Origin: Liolophura sinensis
Taxonomy: Eukaryota > Mollusca > Polyplacophora > Chitonida > Chitonidae
Reading direction: 5' to 3'
Assembly: GCF_032854445.1 (NCBI RefSeq)
Contig: NC_088304.1
Location: forward strand, 33,102,810 to 33,162,809
DNA: 60,000 bases
Under the pieces are notes generated by a model that worked only from the letters and a program-made list of their open reading frames with translations, made no database searches and was not told where the DNA came from. Position 1 is the first letter of the stretch. Each line of letters begins with the position of its first letter. A program made the position numbers and the translations under genes. Of the stretch, positions 12,501 through 24,214 are shown one piece after another.

Positions 12501-12670
12501 ATTAGCGTAGGCGGTTTTTGAAGTACAAATGTCCATGTCTTTCTAATAGCAATTTTTCTGCAACGTCGGTTTTGTATTTTCTGCAGCCATGGTTGCATGG
12601 AAGTTGCGATTGTCGTAAGGTTGTGAATTATAATATTTCTCAAAGATTTTGCTTTTCCAGATCACATGAT
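9590..12670. other. No gene recognised
   Basis: AT-rich non-coding stretch with a T-rich run at 10267-10304. Open frames at 9891-10160 (minus), 10363-10629 (plus) and 10853-11053 (minus) have no recognisable domain. The first has an acceptable acceptor-like TTTCAG upstream, but no partner exon was found. Confidence 0.4.
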
Positions 12671-12673
12671 ATA

Positions 12674-12890
12674 GTGACTGTGTGAGTGCTTCGGGTTTAA
12701 CGTCATATGACGTTGATGGAATCCTTAGGGTGCGTGCGATGTGCCTCCTTGCCGCAGGGCGGATTTCCACCGCTCTTTTATCTTACACTGCTTCACTGAG
12801 ACGATTTGCAAGTCAGCTGTCCCGCCCGAGCAATTATACTGATACGGGTCAACCAGTCGTTGCACTATCCCCTTAATGCTGAACATGATA
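12674..12890 (-). mobile_element. SINE family 2 copy, 5'-truncated, minus strand
   Basis: Contains, on the plus strand, GTGAGTGCTTCGGGTTTAAC, CATATGACG, CGGATTTCCACCGCTCTTTT and the end GTTGCACTATCCCCTTAATG. This is the reverse complement of the 3' half of SINE family 2. Confidence 0.75.
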
Positions 12891-13599
12891 TAGTGTCACG
12901 AAGTTATACATACCTGTTTTTCCAAACTGATAATGTGCTAGAATTACATAGGTTTATGTAGGTTTACTTGTTTTAACTTTCAGTACACATATAGAAGTAG
13001 CATATATTAATATATACAATTCTCCCATGGAAGGACAAAACATCTACAGTGTAATTTGACAAAAAGTGGACTCATTTGTCTCCAAACACAATGTTTTTTT
13101 TGTAATTTAGTGACTGTGTTTCAATGCGATGACACTGCAGTTCTGTTCAACCCAAAAAGCAGAATATTTAATATATTCGTACAATATATGCACTCATCGG
13201 TGTTATTTATTTCATTATGGTTTATCGTCATTCCAAGATCATTTCACTTAGGACGTGTTGCAAGATTCATCAGTGAAGGAAAGATAAGTAACCGTTGTAA
13301 CCACCGACATTGGTGCGTTACTGACAATTCCCCTAAATCAGACGCACGCCTTTTTTCTGAGCCAAAGGCCTGATCAAAAAGTGTATGTATACATGTGAAT
13401 GACATTGATTTCAGTTGAAAGCAAGCGAGGCGAATAGGCCGGCAAGTTTATCACCAAGGCCCTGTAAAAACATGGATGTTTCTTCCCGCGATTTTCCTCC
13501 ACACGAGTTAAATGCTTATATTAGTTAATCTACACCAACCTTTGCATAACCTCTCCGACATGCATAAATTTAATGTTGAATTCTGGATAAATTGTTACA

Positions 13600-13680
13600 A
13601 TGTTCTTTGTTGACCCGTGACCCTCCCCCCCCCCCCCCCCACTTTGAAATTGCTTCCTACGCCCCTGTTTCGTAAGTTTT
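13600..13680. repeat. Poly-C tract within a repeat remnant
   Basis: A run of about 17-20 C at 13622-13641, followed by ACTTTGAAATTGCTTCCTAC and GCCCCTG. Probably the edge of an old interspersed element; no terminal repeats were identified. Confidence 0.45.
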
Positions 13681-14239
13681 ACAATGAGTATAATTCTCTT
13701 GTAGGTAAACATGGACAGAGTACCCAAAATCTTTTGCACTCTGCTTCATGAATTCGTCTAATTCCGCTTAACCCGGGGCTAGGGACAATATCTAATGTTG
13801 AATTAAATCTTCGGGTTGAATAAATGAACAGTTGCAATTAAAGTGCAGCTAAGATACATATTATTACATATAAGATATATATTATTATCAACAACTTATA
13901 TACTAGCGTGGTACAGGATTTGAATGCTGATTTCACTCATTCGCTACAAAAATACTTTGCGCTTTTCCAACATCATTGGGAATTATTGACGTCCTAATTG
14001 GTTACTTTATATACTCTCTTAGTTCTTTGGTAGTTTCTGTTAAACGTCGTCTTAGCAATTGGACTTGCCATTACTGACCTGGAACATCCATATTGGTTAA
14101 CGGTTGGTATACGAGAGCCTGTTACGACGCATACAGTAGATTTAATTCCATGCATGTAGATTTGATTCCTGAGACTGGACTGGGCCGTCTTACAAAGCGA
14201 AGCCATCCACATTACCTTTAAATTGTCCTGTGTTAAACA

Positions 14240-14330
14240 TGTATTTATTTATTTATTTATTTGATAGGTGTTTAACGTCATAAAAGAGGTTTTCACTTAT
14301 AGAGAGGAATCATAACTGCTGACACTTTTC
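14240..14330 (-). mobile_element. SINE family 1 remnant (3' end), minus strand
   Basis: Begins with (TTTA)n, then TTGATAGGTGTTTAACGTCA and TTTTCACTTATA. This matches the reverse complement of the family 1 tail; the rest is lost. Confidence 0.55.
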
Positions 14331-15569
14331 CAGCTGCATGTAAAGCTCGGTAACCTTACAATATGCGGTATTTGTACAAACCATATAGACGTATACGTAT
14401 ACAGTTACTGTTTCATGCAAACAACAGAAATATTTCTAGTTACCTTTTAACCTCTGATGTTCATTACATATAGCATTTTGGTACCGACATTTACGAACCG
14501 CTGCAAACCTTTTAAGACGATATTATACCGAGAGTGTAAGGATCGGGAGGCATATTATTCTCCACACTTTGACTCTCCATGACTGGAAAAGATCGAATGT
14601 CTCCATGGAGGTCAGTATATAGGCTTGGCTGATTCACACAGATCTGAATGTCGTTAAGGTGTCCAGCTCTAAATAATATTAATTTCTTTACATGTCTAGC
14701 TAAACATTCAACAAATTGTTGACGGTTTGGAAACTCTGAACAAAAGGTTCTCCCAATGAATACGAGTTGACCCTCTAGATTTCACATGTGTACACTGGCT
14801 GAACTGTATTCTATTGACCCGTGACATTACTATGTGGTACTTATCGAAGCAGGTCATTTGTCCCATGTATAAAAAAAGGAGCATTGTATTTCTCATATTT
14901 TATGTAGATAAAGTGTGTGCATGTAGATAAGAAGGAAAATATGACATATCGGATGATATACATATATGCCGGTCGGTAAGAAAGTTAATCTGAGCCAATA
15001 TGTATTAAAGTCAATCGCACACAACAGCCTGACTGGAAGCGTTATGGGCATGCGCGTGATTGATATCTCGTGACTGTGTGCGTCATCGCCAGGGTTTGAA
15101 AAGTTCGTTCTAACTCGGTAGGTTTGTAGAAAATTTCCAATGAATTATGGACTCAGATTTTGCATCTATACACAAACAAGCATAGACGTTCCACCTTCAG
15201 CTTCGTCTTTAACGTCAGGAGGTTTAATTGGCACGAATGTCAGGCTTTTACTTCGCAGGCACTAGGCTTTTCATCAGCAGCCTAAAGGTGAAATACTGTT
15301 TACAGTTAGATAAGCCACAATGAAAACAATTAAATAAACATACCCATACAACTTAAACTAGCGAAAATTCTCAAAAGTTATACTTTTACATGAATCATGG
15401 TGATTTGTCTCTTCAATATATGTTGTTACAGAACTTGTGGCATGCGCAAATTCTAGCTTCTTCGCAGAATGAGTTTCTGGTGTCACATCTCCGGGGAACG
15501 ATATGTGGTGAACGACGTTTTTGAATTTTGGTTTTATTAAACAGTCTGACAGCTCACCGCGTCATGGTG

Positions 15570-15790
15570 TTGTGATATTTATTTTATTTATTTGACTGGT
15601 ATTTTACGTCACAATCAAGAATACTTCACTTATACCATGGCGGCCAGCATTATCGTGGGAGGAAAATGGACAGATCCCGTGGAAACCTACGAACATCGTT
15701 GGGGAAGACAGCATGACCTGGACTTGAACTCACAGCGACCGCATTGGTAAGAGTCTGCGCCGTGCTGGCACACTATAACCAACTCTGGAG
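15570..15790 (-). mobile_element. SINE family 1, minus strand
   Basis: Reverse complement of nearly the whole element, from the (TTTA)n-side TTTGACTGGTATTTTACGTC to the tRNA-like head, with GACTTGAACTCACAGCGACC as the reversed B-box region. Confidence 0.85.
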
Positions 15791-15849
15791 TTGGAAACAC
15801 AATATGCATGAACTACATCGTTAACTGTGTCCATGTGACATCTAATTGT

Positions 15850-15960
15850 TACCCTGGACGAGGCATGTAGTTCAGTGATTAAAGTGCGTTACTCCTAGCA
15901 ACACAACGCACAAGGTACGGGGTTCAATCCTGGCATGAGATAGGGAATTTCTAGATTCCC
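15850..15960 (+). mobile_element. tRNA-like SINE head, third type
   Basis: TGTAGTTCAGTGATTAAAGT resembles a tRNA A box and GGGGTTCAATCCTGG a B box, 40-50 bp apart. There is no foldable acceptor stem or discrete 3' end, so a SINE head is likelier than a tRNA gene. Confidence 0.45.
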
Positions 15961-16769
15961 CCGCTCTTACTCTCGTTAGGGCCTTGTGGATAATAAGCGA
16001 GCTACGACGCTGTTGGGGCGATTTGTGCAGCCTTTTGTTGAAAGCCACGCGTCTTCTTCCACCAATGTTACATGTGCCTGTGCGACACGTGCGGTGAAAT
16101 TGGTCAGTAACTGGCTAAAGGATTGTCCTTTACCTCGCCGGCACTCTGGTTTCCTACGCATATAAGTGACCTCCATCGTATATCAAAAGAAAATTCAACG
16201 CTCGACCACACATACATCGATAAAGTTTCTCATGACATTAAAAAGGGTACATTAATCTGAGTAATATGGCATTTAAAATCACCAGATAATGAGGCTGCTT
16301 TTATGCCACCAACACTCGGTAGTCTCCGCCGAATTACGTCATACAGGTCCAACCTTCACCAGCTGTGAGAACTTCGCCATTTTGTTCGGCGTTAAAAAAG
16401 CTACAAGAGTGATAACAAAGATATCGAATTTCCCCACGAAATGGTTTGGTGTTCTGCTTACCTTTGCAAAACAGATCGCCGAAGAACCCTGGAGTTTGAA
16501 GCATTTTGTACCCCCCGAAAACAGCCTGTCAACGTCGTCTACTGTGGGTTCAGATTGATACGGCAGTACCTTTCCTTCTGAGAAGCGAGAATCCACCTCG
16601 AAAATGACACAGTTTTGATACGAGTCCTCACGTTATTTAGGCCAGCCGGACATGGGTTGGCCTTCTATGACGTCACCTGCTGAGCCGTGCAGGGCGGTAA
16701 TATACTGTTTAAAAAGGTTATAATCTTTATAATTTGGGTCAGTAGCTAAATCTGTACACTAGCCCTTTA

Positions 16770-17075
16770 AGCATAAAGAAGCATAACCGTTTTTCTGTGA
16801 TGTTTCATAACCATGCTATTGATATAGCAATTCAAAGTAAGGAAAATCGTGCACACTGGGAAATTCGAAACCGCCGCCATGTTTTATCCAACCAGACACG
16901 AATTTTTTGTGTAATCCAAAAACGCACCTGTTTCCGCTATCGTATCCCATGGTCCAGTAAGAATTCCAGATTAAAAATTGATTTACAGAGCTATTAAACA
17001 CGTGGAAACGAAATGGTTGTGACACTTAAAGTCTGTTTTCATCCCTCTTCTGAAATAACTAAGATTATAATATTT
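16770..17075 (+). repeat. Interspersed repeat family (also at 31717-31990)
   Basis: Shares a stretch around GCAATTCAAAGT, CGCCGCCATGTT and GCACCTGTTTCCG with the minus strand at 31717-31990, and more weakly with 23790-24130. Open frames in the two main copies translate to related peptides only because the DNA is related. Element class unknown. Confidence 0.55.
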
Positions 17076-17084
17076 TGTTGAGCG

Positions 17085-17160
17085 GATGGCTTTAAGCAAC
17101 GATCAATAAGTCAACCAATCAGTCAACCAATCCAATTGTTACCCTGATTTATCTGGAATT
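17085..17160 (+). repeat. Dispersed duplicate of 18326-18400
   Basis: GGCTTTAAGCAACGATCAAT followed by AAGTCAACCAATCAGTCAAC recurs at 18326-18400, on the other side of the last phospholipase exon, in the same orientation. Confidence 0.7.
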
Positions 17161-17888
17161 AAGCCCCTGCCCTAATGCAAACAATGATTACTGCAATATT
17201 GCAGCCATATATAGTGACGACTTTGTATAAAGAAAATCTCTTGAACTCACATGCTGCAGCAGGATATCGACAGCCCGCTGCGTTTTATTCAAAATAAATC
17301 AATTTACAAATTAAAACAAATAACTCCCGACAGTTTTTGTCATCCATACTTTCGGTTTTGACTTGTCCGTTTTGCATTTTTTATACAGGCCACTGAAACA
17401 TAAACATACATCCATGGGTCAAGGTTTAAGTCGGCATGCACTTAGGTGTATTAACATGACATGATGCCACGGTACACTTTCCCGGGCAATGACGGCTCGG
17501 GTTCAAGCTGGATTGATCAATATTCTCTTGTAATGAAAGAGTACACCACGCTACAAGTTTGTCAATAAATCTCCATAGCAAAGCAACAACGAGCAATTTA
17601 CTACATAGCTTGGACCTGAATTACTACATTATTCGGGAAAAGTTCCCCAATAAATGTCTTCCTTTTTAATTTTAACGGTAAATTAATCAGGTGCAACTTA
17701 ATTGTGTTATTTTAAGAAAGTTAATTGCTGCTAATACGTTATACGAACTCGAATTCTAAGCATGATATGGGGTCACTAGTATGTTAAAATGCATCATATA
17801 TATTGGTATGAGAATCGAATTTACAGTGTATAGATTACGATCTCTAGCTCCACGGTGCTATTTTAATGTATGTGCTGTTTTCAGATAC

Positions 17889-18042
17889 TTACAACAACTT
17901 CTTCTTGCACTTGACGGGGTAGCCCTGATAAATACACTTGTTGTTCAGAATGTCGAAATAGCTGACTCCAATAACATCAGAGTCTTTGGTGTTTGCCGAT
18001 TTCAAGCACTTGTGGAACGCTTTGTCGCAGTCACAATGAGAC
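17889..18042 (-). CDS. Phospholipase A2 exon 3 (C-terminal)
   Basis: 154 nt including TAA at 17891-17889, acceptor TTTCAG. Encodes HCDCDKAFHKCLKSAN and a final lysine-rich tail, matching the pattern downstream of the active site in group III enzymes. Confidence 0.9.
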
Positions 18043-19468
18043 CTGAAAGGCATCAGATCGTGTTAGTTATTCTCCCAAATTGCGCAAGACGTAAAATGGG
18101 GTTATTTTCAAGAAGAAAGCTTTGGTACAAATTTTGCTACCGAAGGGACAAATACTTAAGTTATATTTATATATTTATTTATTTGATTGGTGTTTCAGAA
18201 AAACATTTCACTTATACGACGGCGGTCAGCATTATGATGGGATGAAACCGGGCAGCCTAAGATGTATTAGCATTTTAAAACAGCTCAAGCAGCTTTTATT
18301 GCACAGTTTTATGGATGTAACAATGTACTGGCTTTAAGCAACGATCAATAAGTCACTCGATAAGTCAATCAGTTAATCAATCAATTCAATTGTTACCTTG
18401 TGTTAAGTTTATCCGGTTCTTAAATCAAAGTCGCAGTTTATCATCAGACGTGTAATGAGGTGTGAATATCTGAGATACTTTTAAACAGATGTAAAAATTA
18501 AATAACCCAATTTTTATCAGGTAGATCTGAAAACATTCCTTGGTTAGAACTGTTTAAAGACATGCAAAAATATTGAACAATTACGGTACTGTGGAGCGAC
18601 GTGGAGGGGCTAGGCATTGAAGATGAGGGGAGGATGTTAGGGGATCTAGGACGTAAAATAACTACAAGGTTGTATATTAACAGAGCAGATGGCTTACCAT
18701 GTAATCGCTGACTTGTTTTTGATGCCATATTTTGTCTTGCCAGCTTTGATTTTGGTAGAGCACAGATCGTGAGCGCGGCAACACCGGTCTGGTTTCTTCA
18801 GAGAGCCCAAGTCATTGTTGTTTTTAGCCAAGTTTCCCTTGCCACACCATTTTGTCCCTGTTATGAACAAAAAAGTGTATTTATGGACTTCCTGTGACAG
18901 TTTACTTGAATTTGGTCTTGACTGTATTGTGCTCAGTGTGAAAACCTACAGCATAGGGAGTAAATCCATAAATTTATATACCCGGCATCAATTTTTGCTC
19001 CAACAATCCTGAGGCTGATTTCAAAGAAATCATTTTTGACTCGAGTAAAACTTTAGAACATCAGTGTTGCCTAGTTCATACAGGGCCGTACAAATTTAAA
19101 CTGTAAGACATTTAAACATCGTTTAAACATAACACGCCTTAGCCCTTTTAAACTCCCGAGGTCCAATAATGAGGATTTAAAGAAATAAATAATCATAAAT
19201 TTACAGCTTTGTCATCTCGGTACCAATTGCATAGCCGTTATAATATTGTTGTTTTCTCGAGTAAAGGTCTACTATCTAGGTGAGTAAAGTGCAGCTTACC
19301 AGGGTAAATCGTGGTGTATTTGAACGAATTGCCGAACTTTTTAATCCATTTGGAAGGGTTTAAGTTCCATGTGGTCGGATTCCAGCTAAATCCACGTTTA
19401 ATGCGTGTGCCCTCAGACGGCAGACATTGTAGAACGGCCACAGCGAGGAAAAATAAAGCGAGTCTCAT
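17889..19468 (-). CDS. Secreted group III phospholipase A2, three exons, complete
   Basis: Role known for the family: calcium-dependent hydrolysis of the sn-2 ester of glycerophospholipids outside the cell. Exons 19468-19300, 18857-18698 and 18042-17889 join in phases 1 and 2 to 160 residues plus TAA. Seen: hydrophobic signal peptide at residues 3-17, a short segment ending in a dibasic site (RIKR, 22-25), a Trp-rich N-terminal stretch, YPGTKWCGKGN (55-65; the calcium-loop pattern of group III), and CCRAHDLC (82-89) with the catalytic His86-Asp87 pair. A final Cys-rich exon has HCDCDKAFHKCL. The catalytic residues are intact. Group III enzymes occur in venoms but also in ordinary tissues of many animals; nothing here shows a venom role. 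The protein ends shortly after the last cysteine, without a long C-terminal extension. A TATA-like box lies upstream. Confidence 0.9.
18166..18262 (-). mobile_element. SINE family 1, 3' fragment, in phospholipase intron 2
   Basis: TTTATTTATTTGATTGGTGT, then CACTTATACGACGGCGGTCA, the reverse complement of the SINE 3' end. It sits about 120 bp upstream of exon 3 on the coding strand. Confidence 0.75.
18326..18400 (+). repeat. Dispersed duplicate of 17085-17160
   Basis: Contains GGCTTTAAGCAACGATCAAT and a run of TCAATCA-like units, with TTCAATTGTTACC shared with the other copy. Confidence 0.7.
18698..18857 (-). CDS. Phospholipase A2 exon 2 (catalytic core)
   Basis: 160 nt, acceptor AACAG, donor GTAAGC. 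Encodes the WCGKGN calcium-loop motif and the CCRAHDLC active-site motif. Confidence 0.92.
19300..19468 (-). CDS. Phospholipase A2 exon 1 (signal peptide, propeptide)
   Basis: 169 coding nt from ATG at 19468-19466 to donor GTAAGC. The start was chosen because it is followed directly by a signal peptide (MRLALFFLAVAVLQCL); an in-frame upstream ATG at 19510 would put a charged leader before it. Includes the RIKR site and TWNLNPSKWIKKFG. Confidence 0.88.
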
Positions 19469-19653
19469 TCTGTTCCCCAACCTGCGATACAAGTGATTAT
19501 TTTGACACATCTCTTAGGCTTTATAGGTAGTTACTTCCCACGCACTGACAAGTGCGCATGCGCAGTTACCTTGCACTCCGCAGTGAAGAATTTTCCCATG
19601 TAGGAGTATTGAAAGGCAAATATTTTCTTTGACACCCCTTCCCTCTCTTTTAG

Positions 19654-19662
19654 CTTTTATAC
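19654..19662 (-). promoter_or_regulatory. TATA-like box of the phospholipase gene
   Basis: GTATAAAAG on the minus strand, about 190 nt upstream of the start codon. This would place transcription start near 19630 with a 5' UTR of about 160 nt. Inference from the motif and position only. Confidence 0.45.
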
Positions 19663-19865
19663 CCCACCCATATACATTGTCTCATTGTCTCATGCTGCGA
19701 AGATTTTGCCATGCGCGTCCCTGTATGCCCTACCCTTGTTCACTCCCTGGAAGCAAAACACCTCAAAGAAAAGTACATTAAAGGTATCCCCCGTCACATC
19801 TGTACTACATTTTTGAGTACAGCCTTAAACACAATAGAAATAAACAAACAAATATACAAATAAAC

Positions 19866-20051
19866 AATATGATGTGAATTCAAGTCGAGCTCATGTTGGC
19901 CTTCTGTCTTACGAGGAAGGGTCTCCCGAAACCTGCGGATGGTCAATAGTTTTCACCCCTTTCTGCCAGATTTCCTCAAACGATAATGTTTTCACCGTCG
20001 TACAAGCAAAATATTACGGCGTAAAACACCAATTAAATAAATAAATAAATA
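19866..20051 (+). mobile_element. SINE family 1, 5'-truncated
   Basis: Begins at the B-box region (TGAATTCAAGTCGAGCTCAT) and runs to AAAACACCAATTAAATAAAT with an (AAAT)n tail; diverged in the middle. Confidence 0.8.
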
Positions 20052-20939
20052 CTGTCTCAGACCTTAACCATGACTAACACAAACTGAAGACGTTCGATCT
20101 CGCGATTTTGTGTATGGAAAGTACATATGATTCCAGCAATTTTCGTGATTTGTGTTCAATAAAAAGTACATCGAATTTCTGAACAAAATAAACAGTTAAT
20201 CAGTAGATAGTCCTCAATAAAAATTATTTGCTGATATGCCGGAAACAAATTTTCAACATCATCTAAAAATAAATTACTAAATACAGAGGAGACAAAATGA
20301 GCTCTACACGCCAGAGATTAGTATCAGTGACCCACAAGTAGAACTACACCACGTTGTTGAAGAATAAAACCTTGGCAATGAGTTACATTAAATCCAGGAC
20401 GCGTTACAGTTTTGTATTCTGCCAAATTTCCAAAGGTTGTACATGGTACACGTAACTCATCGTAATATTACCATTCTCATCTTGATGACTATATTTGAAA
20501 GTTTATTTACGTTGCAAAACATTTCATTATAGTATGGATTATTGCTAATTTATTTCAGTGGGCATATTTACATGTTTTGCCTTGTCGAGATGTGAAGCAC
20601 ATACAACAAAGTCAAGGCAGTATAATAGGGCTCTTTGAAAATTACAACTGTGTCGTTGACTTGATAACTGAATGCTTTAAAGTTTAGCCCATAAAAAGTT
20701 ACACTTGTGATCTACTGCCGCGGCTCGCTGAGCGTCCCTGATTCGGATCTCTGCGTTAATTATACCCCATTCTATCAAGCATTTCATTGCGCTGTCCAGA
20801 ATTCTTCAAAATGTTACCGCTCTTTGTTGCTTGGAGAGGCAAATGTCTACGCGGAACACAGCGGCAGCTTTGTGCCGCGGTAAAGGTCATGGGGGACATT
20901 TGGTAGACCGCGGTCAATGATGAGAAATAGGCCAGTGAC

Positions 20940-21108
20940 GTCACTGCACGGGTCAGCACACATTTCGTCTCATACTACTCAGGGTCTCGGGGTCATAAAC
21001 CGGGTGCATGATATTAATATTGCATTCAGAACAGGCCTGCGTCGTCATATGACTGAAAAATTGTTGAGCACGATGTTAAACCCCAAGCACTTACTCACTC
21101 AGAACAAG
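20940..21108 (+). mobile_element. SINE family 2, 3' fragment
   Basis: Clear from 21028: GCGTCGTCATATGACTGAAA, then AAATTGTTGAGCACGATGTT and AAACCCCAAGCACTTACTCA, ending in the simple tail. The upstream part is diverged. Confidence 0.65.
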
Positions 21109-21365
21109 CCACATGACTCACCCACAATATCTCTTTTGTCAAAAGTTTTGATCAACGGTTATTACCACAAGAAATGATTTAAAAAAATAAGGATTAGACA
21201 CAACATTTGTAGTATTCAATTCGTGACGTTTTCAAATTTGACTGTTTGGTTAATATGGCTATGAAGATAATTACAGAAACGAAACCATGAAAACTACAAT
21301 GTAAGTTACAAGGCTTGGATATGAGCAATGTCCTTACCCAGGGTATGATTCTAAAGTATCGTCTG

Positions 21366-21440
21366 ATAACTGTGTGAATAAATAGAGGATATTGCACAGT
21401 GTGAATAACTGTGTGAATAAATAGAGGACATTGCACAGTG
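21366..21440. repeat. 38-bp direct duplication
   Basis: Two copies of ATAACTGTGTGAATAAATAG plus AGGA(T/C)ATTGCACAGTG, differing at very few positions. They directly abut the fold-back element at 21434. Confidence 0.85.
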
Positions 21441-21566
21441 AAGGTTAAATACCTTAAATATTGTTCGAGTGGGAGGTGGAAATAATAACGAGACGCGAAG
21501 CGTTGAGTGGGTTATCATTTCTACTATTCACGAGAACAATATTTATGGTATTCAACCTTTACTGTG
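21434..21566. repeat. Fold-back (MITE-like) inverted repeat, 133 bp
   Basis: The left end CACAGTGAAGGTTAAATACC and following AATATTGTTC are matched by the reverse complement of the right end (GAACAATATTTATGGTATTC, AACCTTTACTGTG). Inner parts also pair (GTGGAAATAATAAC with GTTATCATTTCTAC), with a loop around ACGCGAAGCGT. No coding capacity. Confidence 0.7.
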
Positions 21567-21569
21567 AAA

Positions 21570-24210
21570 TATACTATTTATTATTTATATCCTGACATTT
21601 TCTCTACATGTAAATAAATGCGTATCAGTTTATCTGTTGCATCCGTCGAAAAAATAAGCAATGTGCCATCTTCGTCGTACTTCTGATTCTATTCATACGC
21701 GCTGCAATTTCGTTTATGTCCGCGCTCACAAACCCGTTTTACAGTTTTAAACGCTGTCTGTAAGTAATTATACATTTTACAAAGGTGATTAATGCTAATG
21801 CTATAAAGTTATTTAGGTAGATTAAGCACATGAAGAATTTCTACCTCTTTTTTTTTGGCGAACTATATATATTGCGCGGAAGTGCACGGCCTTCTGATGC
21901 GGTCAATGAAGACTGCCTGAAGTGACACAATGAATGTAGCAGACGGCATGTACAAAAGCAGTTTCGGCAAGGTTAACTGTGGGTCATGGATCAAGGTCTC
22001 CAGCAGTGTAGGCCTAATAACAAAATATAATAACAAAAGTCATATCTAACTAGTGAAGATATCATTTTTATCACTTAAGGAAATACTGGGATTCCACTGA
22101 TGTATAAATCATAAATCATTTCAAAATTCTCAATGGAAGTCACACTTCGTAATTTCCACTTTTGTCGATTTCATAATATACATGTAGTTTGCTTTGCATG
22201 CATATAGTATTACAATGACATTTCACGTTTAAAGCCGAGATTGTGTGTAGCATGTGCCAATAAAAGACGAGACAAATGTCAAAAGCGACAAACACACCAG
22301 TGATACTGTAACTGACAGGGTATTGACACATGAACATACTCACTGCGCTTAACGTCTTTAAAGTGAACATTAAGTCTGCTACTATATATACATGAAAATG
22401 ATACAGGACAGAGTTATCACATAAAAATATATCAAAAATTCCATACAGTTTTGAGAGAAGATGAAGTTCAGCACTGGGGACATAGCCATGATGTACTTGG
22501 CCAATCACTAGCGCTGAAAGCGTCATGTGATAATTGTCTGTCACGTCAAAAACACTGTCAGCTCTCGATTGTCAGTTTGGTTTCTTATAGTGGATAGACA
22601 GATATCGATGCAATAAATTGGATTTTGCGGTTAATTTGAGTGTTAAACTGATGCATTTGGGACCACACATGTATGAGCAGGGAACTGAGAACAGCTGCCC
22701 GTGTCACAATGCGTACATGTTGGACAGGATACTGCAGTAACTTGTCAGGGAGAGCTGGCAAGAAAACCGCCTCGGGAGAGTCATTGCTTGAAGAAAAGTA
22801 TTGTGACTTTGCATTATTTTTCCTTAGCAAAGTCAGATTTATTACCCCAAAATTAAAGAGTCTGTTATCAATCGTAAGGTCCTACTATGATCAGTAAATT
22901 CCCTAAGTCGGTACAACCAGCTTGGCCAAATGCTTACATCCATGCAGGACGAGGACGAGCAGGGCCGATAAAACACCATGCTTGTGTCCATGAAGATCGC
23001 CCTGGCCGAGCTCTGAACTAAATAAACATTGACTCTTTAAACACGGAACAGAGCTGATACTCTGTGTTTGGGTATCAGGCGTTTTTGTATTTTCTCATTG
23101 TCACATTGTTTAATACCAATGGTACGAGAGAGTTCCTATGTTTTATGTCACTCTAGACAGCTATAACATGGCAAAATGGCGTTATCAAATGAACGGCTAA
23201 GTGCTGGCGATTGTTTGCTATTTGTTTTGTTGATAAGTTGTGTAAAATTTTTTAAATATTTTAAAAACATTTCTGGAGTACTAATTTATTGATTAATTCA
23301 GCTGAGGGGCTGCCTTTATGTTCACTTTAAAGTTAAAAACAAAGACTACATTTTTTCATTTGTATGTTGGTCGGCTCAGCTTTAACTGTGGAAAGACAAA
23401 ACATAAGCCCATCTTGAGAAAAGCAGAATTAGAGATTTGAATGAGCTACATTTAAATATTTGAATGAGACATTGTTTGTCTCTGTGACTGCTCCAAGGTT
23501 TGTAAGCAAAGGAGACCGAGCTCAGGAAATCATGTAAAAGAACCAGCGAGAGCAAGATTCAAGACTTTGACCTCCTGGATCTGCTGTAATTAATTGACAG
23601 ATAAAACCAAGATGTCAATTTACGAATTTTTGGGAGGGATTGCAGTAAGTTCCAATCTTAGGGACCCAAAATCTCATACTCAGTTAATGCCTTGTTAAAG
23701 GAAAAGACAACACCACACCAAATGTATATACACACAAATAAAGTAACCCACAGAAAGTCTAAAAAGCTTACCTTTGTGTTTTGTGATGTACCACAATCGC
23801 CATATCCCAGTTCAAAGTAAGCAAAATTGAGACAATCGAAGGCGTCGCCATGTTATCAGTTTAAACCAACTAGGAGCAAGTTGCTTCTATAACCTGCGGA
23901 CGCATGTATTTCCGGTATCGTCAGCTGAACCCTGGCTTAGCCTTTTAGCCATATGACCGTGAGGTGCGAGTGACGCGACATCGTTCGTCCGGCTGCTTTA
24001 ACATGGCGCATCCCATGGCCTAGAAAGAATCCTGATTAAAACCTGTCCAGTTACTAAGTACGTCAGAAAACAATGACTGTGCCTGTTTAGGTCTGTTTCC
24101 ACCCCACTTACGGAATAACTCAAGTTATTCATTGCCTATTATTCTCTTATCGATAACAACCCAATAAAGTTAACCAAATAAATAAATGGACATTGAGAGT
24201 ATGCATTACC
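21570..24210. other. No gene recognised
   Basis: Non-coding by inspection. A 134-codon open frame on the minus strand at 22544-22140 is hydrophobic but has no start context, splice partner or recognisable family. Bases 23790-24130 weakly resemble the repeat at 16770-17075. Confidence 0.4.
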
Positions 24211-24214
24211 GCTG

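Noticed and set aside
16289-16596. Open frames on both strands
   Set aside because: They overlap each other antisense and show no domain; probably part of an interspersed repeat.
22140-22544. 134-codon minus open frame with hydrophobic stretches
   Set aside because: No recognisable family, no splice partners, AT-rich composition like its surroundings.
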